Origin: Vibrio campbellii CAIM 519 = NBRC 15631 = ATCC 25920
GTDB taxonomy: Bacteria > Pseudomonadota > Gammaproteobacteria > Enterobacterales > Vibrionaceae
Length of the DNA: 64,000 nt
Assembly (NCBI RefSeq): GCF_002163755.1
Contig: NZ_CP015863.1
Coordinates: 930,001 to 994,000, forward strand
Direction: 5' to 3'
Each line of letters begins with the position of its first letter. The first letter of the stretch is position 1. The notes beneath the pieces were generated by a model, which was not told the origin of the DNA, did not search any database, and saw only the letters and a program-made list of their open reading frames with translations. The position numbers and the translations under genes are program-made. Shown here in pieces: positions 42,337 to 50,583 of the stretch.

Positions 42337-42544
42337 AAGTTTTTCCAAATCCAGAAACATCTTTTCCATTTGGAAATAATAACTTTAAGCAAACGTTTAT
42401 CTTTATTTAATTCAACGAGTTATTTTGCTGGTTAAAGAGTAAGCTGGTGAGATTTTCAGCCTGTTAACATCCCCAACTTGCAGCATTTTTTACGCTCTAT
42501 ACAATCCGACGCCTTTCCTGTTCCCCCTTTTTCGGATTCATTTT

Positions 42545-43744
42545 ATGAACTCAATTCTTGGTATCGTAGTCATCCTATTCGTAGCATGGCTGCTTTCGAC
42601 TAACCGTAAGAACATTCGTCTACGAACGGTGTCTTTGGCTTTTGCTCTGCAAGTAATCTTCGCGCTATTGGTACTTTACGTTCCAGCGGGTAAAGAAGCG
42701 CTTAACGCAGTAACTGGCGCGGTTTCTAACCTAATCAACTACGGTCAAGAGGGCATCGCGTTCCTATTTGGCAACCTAGCAACAGGTGGCTTTACCTTCG
42801 CGATTAATGTACTAGGTATCATCGTCTTCTTCTCAGCGCTGATTTCTGGTTTGTACCACATTGGTCTAATGCCAAAAGTGATCAACCTAATCGGTGGTGG
42901 TCTACAGCGTTTGCTAGGCACAGGCCGTGCAGAATCGCTATCTGCAACAGCGAACATCTTCGTTGGTATGATTGAAGCGCCGCTAGTAGTAAAGCCATAC
43001 CTGAAGCACATGAGCGATTCTCAGTTCTTCGCAGTCATGACTGGTGGTTTGGCATCGGTTGCAGGTGGCACGCTAGTGGGTTACGCATCACTGGGTGTGG
43101 ATCTTAACTTCCTAATCGCAGCGGCATTCATGTCAGCACCAGCGGGTCTTCTAATGGCAAAAATTATGATGCCAGAGACAGACAGCGCAGCACAGGATAT
43201 GGATCTAGACCAAGTAGAAATGCCACGCGCAACCAACGTGGTTGAAGCAATGGCTGACGGCGCAATGTCTGGTCTACGTATTGCAGTGGCGGTAGGTGCA
43301 ACCCTATTGGCGTTCGTGAGTGTTATCGCGATGCTAAACGGCATTCTAGGCTGGTTCGGCGGTCTATTCGGTATGGAACTAAGCTTCGAGTTAGTGCTTG
43401 GCTACCTATTCGCACCAATCGCATGGTTGCTAGGTATTCCTTGGAATGAAGCTATCGTAGCTGGCTCCCTGATCGGTAACAAGATCGTGGTAAACGAGTT
43501 CGTAGCCTTCATCCAACTGATGGAAGTGAAGTCTCAGCTAAGCGCACACTCACAAGCTATTGTAACCTTCGCACTGTGTGGTTTCGCAAACATCTCAACC
43601 ATGGCAATGCTGATTGGTGGTCTAGGTTCATTAGTGCCAGAGAAGCGTTCATTCATCTCGAAATACGGCTTCCGCGCAATCGCAGCAGGTGTAATGGCGA
43701 ACTTGATGAGTGCATCAATTGCTGGCGTGATCTTGAGTTTGTAA
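42545..43744 (+). CDS. NupC-type concentrative nucleoside transporter
   Basis: A 399-aa membrane protein of the CNT family (E. coli NupC is 400 aa) that imports nucleosides with Na+ or H+. It has an N-terminal three-helix cap (1-95), the Gate domain (FFSALISGLYHIGLMPKVI), the nucleoside-binding GRAESLSATANIFVGMIEAPLVVKPY (only the start and end matter: GRAES and EAPLVVKPY) and the C-terminal NISTMAMLIGGLGSL. It is preceded by a CRP-like site. Confidence 0.93.
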   Translation: MNSILGIVVILFVAWLLSTNRKNIRLRTVSLAFALQVIFALLVLYVPAGKEALNAVTGAVSNLINYGQEGIAFLFGNLATGGFTFAINVLGIIVFFSALISGLYHIGLMPKVINLIGGGLQRLLGTGRAESLSATANIFVGMIEAPLVVKPYLKHMSDSQFFAVMTGGLASVAGGTLVGYASLGVDLNFLIAAAFMSAPAGLLMAKIMMPETDSAAQDMDLDQVEMPRATNVVEAMADGAMSGLRIAVAVGATLLAFVSVIAMLNGILGWFGGLFGMELSFELVLGYLFAPIAWLLGIPWNEAIVAGSLIGNKIVVNEFVAFIQLMEVKSQLSAHSQAIVTFALCGFANISTMAMLIGGLGSLVPEKRSFISKYGFRAIAAGVMANLMSASIAGVILSL

Positions 43745-43747
43745 CAG

Positions 43748-43911
43748 AACCCCTCCCTAACCCTCCCCTTAGAAAGGGGAGGGGACTAGACTTGAGTGCG
43801 CTTAGTGTGAAGCACCAGTCGACAATGAATATGATGTGCGATGTGATTTCATAGGTAAAAACGATCTCAGACCGGTCCTCCCCATTTTCAAGGGGGAGTT
43901 AGAGGGGGTTA
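43748..43911. repeat. Compound inverted repeat (MITE/REP-like element)
   Basis: The ends (AACCCCTCCCTAACCCTCCC and, at the right, a GAGTTAGAGGGGGTT version of its complement) are imperfect inverted repeats. Next to each end is a further hairpin: CCCTCCCCTT-AGA-AAGGGGAGGG (43761-43783) and CTCCCC...GGGGAG (43879-43898). The middle 90 bases carry no gene. This is the form of a non-autonomous mobile repeat. Confidence 0.75.
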
Positions 43912-43924
43912 TTACTCCAAACAA

Positions 43925-43948
43925 AAAGGGCCCCTTGCGGAGCCCTTT
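43925..43948 (-). terminator. Terminator of folD
   Basis: AAAGGGC (43925-43931) pairs with GCCCTTT (43942-43948). Read leftward it is followed by TTTTTG, 16 bases after the folD stop codon. Confidence 0.85.
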
Positions 43949-43963
43949 CAGTATCGTAATTCT

Positions 43964-44824
43964 TTACTTCTTCGTATGGAATTGCTCGCAAGCCAGCATC
44001 GTGTTCTCAATCAAGCTTGCTACCGTCATTGGGCCAACACCGCCCGGTACTGGTGTAATGAAGCTCGCATTCTCACGTGCTTTGTCGTATTCCACGTCAC
44101 CTACTAGCTTGCCCGACTCAAGACGGTTGATGCCCACATCGACCACAACAGCGCCTTTCTTAATCCACTCACCAGGAATGAAGTTTGGCTTACCAACAGC
44201 AACCACAACAAGGTCAGCTTGGCGAACGTGACCTTCTAGGTCTTTGGTAAAGCGGTGACAAGTTGTCGTTGTACAACCAGCAAGAAGCAGCTCAAGTGTC
44301 ATTGGGCGGCCAACGATATTTGATGCGCCAACCACAACCGCGTGCTTACCGCGTAGCTCGATGTTGTAACGATCAAGCAGCGTAATAATGCCTTTTGGCG
44401 TACAAGAACGAAGCTTAGGAATGCGCTGTGCTAGACGACCAACGTTGTAAGGGTGGAAGCCATCCACGTCTTTTTCTGGGTGAATACGCTCAAGAACGTG
44501 CGTTGCATCGATGCCAGCAGGAAGTGGCAACTGAACAAGAATGCCATCGATTTCTGCGTCGTTGTTCAACTCATCGATAAGTGCCAACAACTCTTCTTCC
44601 GACGTTGTCGCAGGAAGGTCAAAAGACTTAGAGACAAAGCCAACTTCTTCACACGCACGGCGCTTACTGCCAACGTAAACTTGAGAAGCTGGATCTTCAC
44701 CAACTAGAATAACTGCAAGACCAGGAGCACGAAGGCCAGCCTCAACGCGAGCTTTCACACGTGCTGCAACTTCGGATCGAACAGTTTGGGAAATGAGAGT
44801 TCCATCTATATTTTGAGCAGTCAT
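43964..44824 (-). CDS. folD: Bifunctional methylenetetrahydrofolate dehydrogenase / cyclohydrolase
   Basis: A 286-aa NADP-dependent enzyme interconverting 5,10-methylene-THF and 10-formyl-THF. The catalytic Lys lies in YVGSKRRACEEVG (about 52-64), QLPLPAGID follows near 98, and the Rossmann-type GASNIVGRPM binds NADP. The length matches E. coli FolD (288). It is leftward, with a PurR-type operator upstream, which links it to purine synthesis. Confidence 0.97.
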   Translation of the reverse strand: MTAQNIDGTLISQTVRSEVAARVKARVEAGLRAPGLAVILVGEDPASQVYVGSKRRACEEVGFVSKSFDLPATTSEEELLALIDELNNDAEIDGILVQLPLPAGIDATHVLERIHPEKDVDGFHPYNVGRLAQRIPKLRSCTPKGIITLLDRYNIELRGKHAVVVGASNIVGRPMTLELLLAGCTTTTCHRFTKDLEGHVRQADLVVVAVGKPNFIPGEWIKKGAVVVDVGINRLESGKLVGDVEYDKARENASFITPVPGGVGPMTVASLIENTMLACEQFHTKK

Positions 44825-44896
44825 GACTTTCCTTTTTAAATTGAGAAGGCAAATTATTTGCGGCGCATTGTCGCAGAAAATCTATTTAACATCCAT

Positions 44897-44912
44897 ACGC
44901 AAACGTTTGCTT
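44897..44912. promoter_or_regulatory. PurR operator upstream of folD
   Basis: ACGCAAACGTTTGCTT, with the perfect palindrome GCAAACGTTTGC at its centre, fits the PurR consensus ANGCAANCGNTTNCNT. It lies about 75 bases upstream of the folD start. Confidence 0.85.
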
Positions 44913-44986
44913 TGGGGTGTTTTTGAACATTTATCGCTTTAGTGCCCTTTTTTTAGGCATTCAGATCAGAATGTTATGAAAACCCG

Positions 44987-45014
44987 TTGATTTAAGCGCT
45001 TGAACTCGTATAAT
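44987..45014 (+). promoter_or_regulatory. Promoter of tRNA-Arg
   Basis: TTGATT (44987-44992), 16-base spacer, TATAAT (45009-45014). The tRNA begins 15 bases further on. The -10 box is perfect. Confidence 0.8.
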
Positions 45015-45028
45015 CCTTTCCCTGTAGC

Positions 45029-45105
45029 GCGCCCTTAGCTCAGCTGGATAGAGCACGTCCCTTCTAAGGATGTGGTCGTAGGTTCGAATCCTACAGGGCG
45101 TGCCA
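45029..45105 (+). tRNA. tRNA-Arg (anticodon UCU)
   Basis: 77 bases that fold as a tRNA: acceptor GCGCCCT / AGGGCGT with a G1-U72 wobble, D arm AGCTCAGCTGGATAGAGC, anticodon loop CTTCTAA with TCT at 45063-45065, T arm GTAGGTTCGAATCCTAC, and an encoded CCA end. It reads AGA (and AGG) codons. A promoter and a terminator flank it. An A+T-rich segment begins directly downstream. Confidence 0.97.
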
Positions 45106-45114
45106 TATATTCAG

Positions 45115-45150
45115 AAACCCCGATAGCTCCTCGAGTTGTCGGGGTTTTGT
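45115..45150 (+). terminator. Terminator of tRNA-Arg
   Basis: AAACCCCGA (45115-45123) pairs with TCGGGGTTT (45139-45147) over a 15-base loop, followed by TGT. Confidence 0.85.
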
Positions 45151-45293
45151 CGTTTTCGTTCCAGATCTGATACTGGGCACTCTATGTGTCAGCAACTTCT
45201 AAAGATTGAGCCGAGCGGATTATTCTAAATTGAATATTCTAAAACTAGTGACAATACTTGTTGTTATAATATGAAAACATAACAGGTGAGTGC

Positions 45294-46154
45294 TTGATTT
45301 GTGGAGTAAAGATTCCAGCCTACTTCTTAATATCTTTAATGCTCCTAGGTTGTGAGAGCCTGTTCTTTTGGCCGTCAAAGAATCTGGTATCGTCACCTGA
45401 AGTATTCGAGTTTTCTAAAACCGATGTATTTTTTTCCTCACAGGATGGTACTAGGCTACACGCTTGGAGGGTTCATACAGATAAAGAAAAGCAAGGTACT
45501 GTCTTTTTTTTACATGGTAATGCTCAAAATCTTAGCTATCACATCGCAAATGTCCACTGGCTATCAGATATTGGGTGGGAAGTCATGATAATTGACTATC
45601 GTGGCTACGGTCTCTCTCATGGGGAGCCTGATTTCGCTTCGATACAAGAAGATGCGAGAGCTGGCTATTACGAATTACTCACTCAGAACACAACTAATTT
45701 ACCGATTATTATTTGGGGGCAAAGCCTTGGCGCATCCGTAGCCGTTAATTTAGTTGCTGAGCTTCCAACATTAAAAAAACCGCAGGGACTAATACTGGAC
45801 AGCACCTTTAGTTCACACCGTAAAATAATGCAGGAAACGCTTGGTAAATCTTGGATTACATGGCTATTTCAATATCCTCTTAGCATGTTAGTTACTGATG
45901 ATTATTCGCCACTGGCTAATGTTGCTCAGATAGATAATGTCCCTGTACTAATAACTCACAGTTCTCTGGATCCTCTTATAAGCTCAAGCCATGCTTTTGC
46001 TTTGTATTCACACACTCAATCTCCAAAGCAACTTTGGATTACTAACACAGAAGGTCATATTACTATTTGGGACTCACCTATCTGGCGAGAGAAGATTATT
46101 TGTCAGCTAAGGCAATGGCCAGATCTAAAAGACCAAAACAAAGTTTGTCAATGA
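45294..46154 (+). CDS. Lipoprotein alpha/beta hydrolase (BEM46/ABHD-like)
   Basis: A 286-aa protein from TTG 45294, with AGGTGAG in front. The signal segment ends in lipobox LLGC (Cys20), so it is a membrane-anchored envelope protein. The hydrolase core has FFLHGNAQN (about 71-79), the nucleophile GQSLG (Ser144), Asp226 in SSLDPLI and His255 in TEGHITI, a complete triad. The substrate is unknown; relatives are often esterases or acyl-chain hydrolases. The region is A+T-rich compared with its surroundings. First of three exported-protein genes in a row. Confidence 0.88.
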   Translation: MICGVKIPAYFLISLMLLGCESLFFWPSKNLVSSPEVFEFSKTDVFFSSQDGTRLHAWRVHTDKEKQGTVFFLHGNAQNLSYHIANVHWLSDIGWEVMIIDYRGYGLSHGEPDFASIQEDARAGYYELLTQNTTNLPIIIWGQSLGASVAVNLVAELPTLKKPQGLILDSTFSSHRKIMQETLGKSWITWLFQYPLSMLVTDDYSPLANVAQIDNVPVLITHSSLDPLISSSHAFALYSHTQSPKQLWITNTEGHITIWDSPIWREKIICQLRQWPDLKDQNKVCQ

Positions 46155-46204
46155 ACACAACCCATACGTTTAATGATATAAAAACACCATAAGCATGAAA
46201 AATA

Positions 46205-46234
46205 TTGATAATAACGAACGTGTTTTGCTATTAT
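46205..46234 (+). promoter_or_regulatory. Likely promoter of the DUF4105 gene
   Basis: TTGATA (46205-46210), 18 bases, TATTAT (46229-46234), 24 bases before ATG 46258. It suggests the DUF4105-DUF3015 pair is transcribed separately from the hydrolase. Confidence 0.5.
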
Positions 46235-46257
46235 AAGCGCTCAGTTTTATATCAAGC

Positions 46258-48132
46258 ATGTATTCGGTAAATTCGGTCCTATTGAAACAGTTAATTATAT
46301 CCATCTTAATCTTTGTGTTTTGTTTTACATCTAGTAACGCCTCTTCTGGTCAAAAAGGAACTTTAGAAAACTATGATCTCGAAGCTATAAGCTCTCTGAC
46401 GACATGGCACTTACTAATTCACTACGAAGAGGGGCTCTTTGAAACTCTTAGTAGTGTTACAAGTCCATCATTTTTCTTATCGCCGATTGGAAAACTTAAC
46501 CCAGAAGAAGAGTTAAAATCTACGATTCAATCGTTTATCGATGAACCTATTACCCAGTGTCAATTCCCTGCAAGGAAAATATGGCTAAAACGTGTCGTCC
46601 CAGAGATTTTATTCCCAGAAATAGATTGTCCTGAATATAATCAGTATCTAGGGTCATTTATGACTGATAGTATCAGCGTGGTTTATGCGAGTGGTTATTT
46701 GGGTAATCCTGCTTCAATGTATGGTCACGTTTTACTCAAATTTAATTCAGGTGAAGGTAATGAGTTACTAGACAACACGTTCAGCTACGGAGCGATGGTT
46801 CCAGAGTCGGATAATAAGCTTGTCTACATCTATAAAGGAATAACCGGAGGGTATCAGGGACATTTTGCAAACCAGAAGTATCATCATCAAAATTTGGCAT
46901 ATAACGAAACAGAGCTTAGAGACTTATGGGAATACAAACTTAATCTTCCCAAAGAAAAAGTTATATTTCTACTTGCACACTTGTGGGAATTAGACAATAC
47001 GAGCATGGCATACTATTTCTTTAAACAAAATTGCGGCTACCAGCTTGCTAAGCTTTTAGAATTAGTTATTGAAAGGCCCCTTTTGGCACCAAATAAAATT
47101 TGGGTGATGCCCTACGATTTGGTGATGATGCTCAATCAACCTGAAACGAATAGTTATATAGAAAACGTTGTCTATCATGAATCTCGTCAGGAAAAGCTAT
47201 ATAGCCGCTTTAATCAGCTAAATGCTAATGAAAAAGAAAGTGTAGAGAGCATTATTGCTCTTCCAATTGGCGAAGAGCATAACGTACTTCTTTCTCTTGA
47301 TGATGATGAAGTAAAACGAGTCATTGACTTTATGTATGACTATTACGCGTTCCTAGACGTTAAAAATGGTGGTTTGTCTGAAGCTGAAGTGACAAAAAGA
47401 GAAAAACTATTAACTGAGCGCTTTCGTTTGCCTGCAGGGCAAAGTAGTTGGGAACAAGCAAATAAGCTGCCACCCCATACAGCACAAAATACGGCGATGT
47501 TTCAGGTATCTACAAGATACAATGACGCATTTGGTTCAGGAATCAGTTTACGTTTTCGTGCAAATTACTATGACTTATTAAACATCAATTCTGCTCGTAT
47601 ACCTTTTTCGGAGCTTAGTACCTTTGATTTGACTCTATTATATACGGAGCAGGAACATAGCTGGTCAGTAAGAGAATTGACCCTGTTTAATGTATTAAAT
47701 TTGAACGTATCCCAGACGGGACTAGCCGAAGATGATTTCTATGCGTGGTCTTTAAATGCAGGCTACAAACCAAGTAGCTTATCGTGTATTGATTGCTCGG
47801 ATATGTATGTAAGTGGATTTTTAGGTAAAAGTATTTATTTAGAAAATGACTCAGCTGGCTATGCTGCTCTTGCTGGGGAAATTTTATTTTCGGACCTCTC
47901 TCACGGCACCGTCCGTATTGGTCCGGAGATAGGCTTAGTGCTAAATATAGCACCATACTGGGTTACTTCCATAAAAGCTGGGAGTGGCTTCGACATAACC
48001 AAAATAGCAGAACACAAAAACTACCTCAAATGGGATCAGCGTTTTTTCGAAAGTAAGAATTTCGATATTAGGACGTCGATTCAATATGATGAAGATTTTG
48101 AATATGCTATAAAATTTTCAACGTACTGGTAA
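46258..48132 (+). CDS. DUF4105 (Lnb N-terminal-like) envelope protein with beta-rich C-terminus
   Basis: A 624-aa protein with a signal peptide (about 1-29). The middle (about 100-290) has the DUF4105 pattern: ASGYLGNPASMYGHVLL with His157 and FFKQNCGYQLAKLLE with Cys259, a layout suggesting a permuted papain/NlpC-like Cys-His enzyme. From about 415 to the end, alternating polar/apolar strands with aromatic ends, finishing FSTYW, look like a small outer-membrane beta barrel. I recall that in Bacteroides this domain belongs to a lipoprotein N-acyltransferase (Lnb), which has membrane helices instead. Function here unknown. Four bases before the DUF3015 gene, so an operon. Confidence 0.85.
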   Translation: MYSVNSVLLKQLIISILIFVFCFTSSNASSGQKGTLENYDLEAISSLTTWHLLIHYEEGLFETLSSVTSPSFFLSPIGKLNPEEELKSTIQSFIDEPITQCQFPARKIWLKRVVPEILFPEIDCPEYNQYLGSFMTDSISVVYASGYLGNPASMYGHVLLKFNSGEGNELLDNTFSYGAMVPESDNKLVYIYKGITGGYQGHFANQKYHHQNLAYNETELRDLWEYKLNLPKEKVIFLLAHLWELDNTSMAYYFFKQNCGYQLAKLLELVIERPLLAPNKIWVMPYDLVMMLNQPETNSYIENVVYHESRQEKLYSRFNQLNANEKESVESIIALPIGEEHNVLLSLDDDEVKRVIDFMYDYYAFLDVKNGGLSEAEVTKREKLLTERFRLPAGQSSWEQANKLPPHTAQNTAMFQVSTRYNDAFGSGISLRFRANYYDLLNINSARIPFSELSTFDLTLLYTEQEHSWSVRELTLFNVLNLNVSQTGLAEDDFYAWSLNAGYKPSSLSCIDCSDMYVSGFLGKSIYLENDSAGYAALAGEILFSDLSHGTVRIGPEIGLVLNIAPYWVTSIKAGSGFDITKIAEHKNYLKWDQRFFESKNFDIRTSIQYDEDFEYAIKFSTYW

Positions 48133-48136
48133 TAAA

Positions 48137-48586
48137 ATGAAAAAAATAACACTTTGCGCAATTGCTGTATCCACTCTTCTTACTGGCACTACTTTTGCTG
48201 AAGAAGGAAAATCAAATATTAACCCGTGGACACATTGTGGTATTGGTGCAATGATTTTTAATGATAATGGAACGGCAGCAGCTATCTCTAACGTTATTTG
48301 GGATTTAGGCACTACAGCGGTATCATCTCAAGTTTCTTCTGAGGGTTCATGTGAGGGTAAGGAAGTTAAAACTGCACAATTTATTCAAGACAACTACGAT
48401 CAAGTAATCGAAGAAACATCTCAAGGTTCTGGTTTACACTTGACCGCAATGCTAAATATGCTTGATGTTGACGCGAGCCAGCACCCACAAGTTATCAACG
48501 CTATACGTTCTGAAATGGCGGAACAAGTGGTAGCTAAACAATCAAACCCTGAAGCTTACTACGATGTAGTTATGGCTAGCCTTTAA
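48137..48586 (+). CDS. DUF3015 exported protein
   Basis: A 149-aa periplasmic protein with a signal peptide (MKKITLCAIAVSTLLTGTTFA, cut after residue 21). It has the DUF3015 pattern NPWTHCGIGAMIF with Cys34, then ISNVIWDLGTTAVSSQ and a second Cys in EGSCEG, likely a disulfide. The function is unknown. It follows the DUF4105 gene by 4 bases; I believe these two families are often neighbours. A strong terminator follows. Confidence 0.9.
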   Translation: MKKITLCAIAVSTLLTGTTFAEEGKSNINPWTHCGIGAMIFNDNGTAAAISNVIWDLGTTAVSSQVSSEGSCEGKEVKTAQFIQDNYDQVIEETSQGSGLHLTAMLNMLDVDASQHPQVINAIRSEMAEQVVAKQSNPEAYYDVVMASL

Positions 48587-48611
48587 TTTAAGGTATAAGT
48601 TGAGCTTTTAT

Positions 48612-48636
48612 AAAGGTTACTTCGGTAACCTTTTTT
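48612..48636 (+). terminator. Terminator of the DUF4105-DUF3015 operon
   Basis: AAAGGTTAC, loop TTCG, GTAACCTTTTTT. A perfect stem with UUCG tetraloop. Confidence 0.92.
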
Positions 48637-48948
48637 ATTTTTTGAACTACAACTTCGACTTTTGAGCTGACTGGATGAAGCTTAATATGGACGCCCAGAA
48701 TAAAGTGTGTAAATCTCTACTTTAGGTTTGCATCTTAGTTTAGTAGCCCAAATACATTCAACCGAATTCCGATGTGCAACAAACTACTTATTGCTTTGAT
48801 CGGAAAGAAAATCATGAAGTATGATTTTTTCTCATTCCTATTCTTATCCTAAATGTTTCCTATAAAGCTCACCGATCCACCTCACATTTTTGTGCTTCAC
48901 TACTGATACTGATGTTAAAAAAGTAAGAAATGGACTACAGTTTTAAAA
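48637..48948. other. A+T-rich non-coding stretch
   Basis: About 310 bases with no supported gene. It holds one hairpin, GAAAATCAT-GAAGT-ATGATTTTTTC (48807-48831), which looks like a leftover terminator with no gene before it. This suggests that a gene has been lost here. Confidence 0.4.
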
Positions 48949-49671
48949 ATGTTTTCCCACTGTGGTTTTATCGTGAAAACGGTTTCTAAGCGATTGTATA
49001 AGCTACTAAAAATAACAAAGCTTAAGCACAAAAAAGATAAGGTTTTTTCCTTTCCTAACAGCCTGATGCGTAAGAACCAGAAGGTTGTAAACACTCTCTC
49101 GCCTTTATCTTTATTCCCTAATAAAAATGATGTTTCTTGTTCGTGTTTTTCCTCCTCTCCTGTTGATGCCCTAGCTTGGGGTAATCGCGTTTCACCCGAG
49201 TTTAAAAGCAAAGTCAGCGACATTTCTCAAGAGCTCAATATAGACCCAAACCACCTAATGGCTTGCATGGCGTTTGAAACGGTAGAGACGTTTAGCCCGA
49301 GCATCAAAAATGGTTCTGGAAGTGGCGCGACAGGGCTTATTCAGTTTATGCCTTCAACGGCCGAGGCGCTGGGTACCAGCACCAAAAAACTGGCCAAGAT
49401 GAGCGCAATTGAGCAGCTCGATTACGTCAAAGCGTACTTCTTGCCGTACCGTGGCCGAATGGACTCTCTTGAAGATGTGTACATGGCTATCCTCTATCCG
49501 GCTGCCATTGGTAAACCCCATTCGCATGTGTTGTTTAAACAGGGGTCGATCGCGTATCGTCAGAACGCGGGGATCGACCGCAACAACGCTGGCAAGATCA
49601 CGTTAGGTGATGTGTCCTACAAGGTGAGGCGCAAGCTAGAGAAGGGCAGGCACCCCAAGTTTTACGGTTAA
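48949..49671 (+). CDS. Phage-type lytic transglycosylase (SLT fold), orphan
   Basis: Up to 240 aa. The enzyme part starts near residue 74 (ALAWGNRVSPEFKSKV) and has Glu110 in MAFETVETFSPS, then GSGSGATGLIQFMPSTA and VYMAILYPAAIGKP, a pattern common in phage tail or lysis muramidases. The first 70 residues are basic and A+T-rich and do not look like the family, so the start is uncertain (ATG 49066 is another choice). No signal peptide, holin or phage gene is nearby, so it may be a prophage remnant. Confidence 0.75.
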   Translation: MFSHCGFIVKTVSKRLYKLLKITKLKHKKDKVFSFPNSLMRKNQKVVNTLSPLSLFPNKNDVSCSCFSSSPVDALAWGNRVSPEFKSKVSDISQELNIDPNHLMACMAFETVETFSPSIKNGSGSGATGLIQFMPSTAEALGTSTKKLAKMSAIEQLDYVKAYFLPYRGRMDSLEDVYMAILYPAAIGKPHSHVLFKQGSIAYRQNAGIDRNNAGKITLGDVSYKVRRKLEKGRHPKFYG

Positions 49672-49690
49672 CTTTCCGTTCGGCGGAGGC

Positions 49691-50482
49691 TCAGAAGGTC
49701 GCTCCGCCATCCACTCTCAAATCATGCATCGTGATATGACCTGATTTATCACTGAGCAAAAACTCAATCGCGTTGGTGATGTCCTTGGTCTCGGCAATCT
49801 TGTTTAACGGAATGCCCATGCGATGGGAGACCAAGTTGCCTTGAATTGTTTCTCGCTCGCCATAAGCTTCATTCCACATCTGCTCTTGCATTGGGGTCCG
49901 GGTTGAACCGGGGCTAACGATGTTGCAACGAATGCCATGCTCTGCCAGTTCTAACCCCAAACATTGCATCCACATGTGCAGGCCAGCTTTGGATGTGCAG
50001 TAAGCAGACATCTTGACGCGTGGTGTGTCTGCTGCGTTGGAACCGACGGCCACAATCGCGCCTTGCTTGCTGTGTTTGACCAGAATTTTAGCCAGTTGTT
50101 GTGTGAGCAGCATGGTGCCTTTTAAGTTCACATCTAAGGTTTTATTCAGTGCTTCCAGTGGCAAATCTAAAACTGATTCGAGATGCAAAGTGCCAGCACA
50201 AGTGACGATGTAATCAGGGATAAGTTGGTCTTGCTCTAGGTTATGGCAAGCGGTTTGAATTGCATTTGAATCTGCCAAATCAAAAGGGACAAGCAACGTA
50301 TTCGATTGCTGGCATTTTGGTAGCGACTGCTGGAAGGTATCGAGTGCCAATTGAGTGACATCGCAGGCAATCACTCGTGCTCCTTGTGCCAATAAGCTTT
50401 TGGCACATGCTAGGCCAATCCCTTGTCCTGCGCCGGTCACTAAACACAGTTTGCCGTTGAATTCTGAGCGGTTTTCACTCAT
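49691..50482 (-). CDS. entA: 2,3-dihydro-2,3-dihydroxybenzoate dehydrogenase
   Basis: A 263-aa short-chain dehydrogenase that oxidises dihydro-DHB to 2,3-dihydroxybenzoate with NAD+, the last step of DHB synthesis. ATG 50482 follows AGGAGAAAGGA; the ten-codon extension upstream is rejected. The NAD motif is VTGAGQGIG, the catalytic YxxxK is in SAYCTSKAG, and NIVSPGSTRTPMQ and HDLRVDGGATF are typical of EntA/VibA/AebA. It is leftward, divergent from the ChaN-like lipoprotein across a Fur box. Confidence 0.95.
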   Translation of the reverse strand: MSENRSEFNGKLCLVTGAGQGIGLACAKSLLAQGARVIACDVTQLALDTFQQSLPKCQQSNTLLVPFDLADSNAIQTACHNLEQDQLIPDYIVTCAGTLHLESVLDLPLEALNKTLDVNLKGTMLLTQQLAKILVKHSKQGAIVAVGSNAADTPRVKMSAYCTSKAGLHMWMQCLGLELAEHGIRCNIVSPGSTRTPMQEQMWNEAYGERETIQGNLVSHRMGIPLNKIAETKDITNAIEFLLSDKSGHITMHDLRVDGGATF

Positions 50483-50529
50483 TCCTTTCTCCTTTTGTGC
50501 AACAAGTATCAAATCAAAATTGGATGGAT

Positions 50530-50548
50530 GATAATGATTTTTGTTATC
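50530..50548 (+). promoter_or_regulatory. Fur box between entA and the ChaN-like lipoprotein gene
   Basis: GATAATGATTTTTGTTATC matches the Fur consensus at 14-15 of 19 positions. It lies in the 101-base divergent region and could control both genes. Confidence 0.75.
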
Positions 50549-50583
50549 GTTGTCGCGATATTAACAAGGAGGTCGTGAAATTG

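Noticed and set aside
48137..48586. DUF3015 protein as immunity protein and DUF4105 as toxin
   Set aside because: Both are exported by their own signal peptides, the DUF4105 protein looks membrane-anchored, and no secretion-system or toxin-delivery signal is visible.
48915..49223. 102-codon leftward open frame overlapping the transglycosylase
   Set aside because: It lies opposite the A+T-rich N-terminal part of the transglycosylase frame, with no ribosome site. However, it does show how weak the coding evidence is in this stretch.
45029..49671. Integrative element with attL/attR at tRNA-Arg
   Set aside because: I looked for a second copy of the tRNA 3' end (CCTACAGGGCG) downstream and for an integrase and found neither, so only an A+T-rich accessory segment is claimed.
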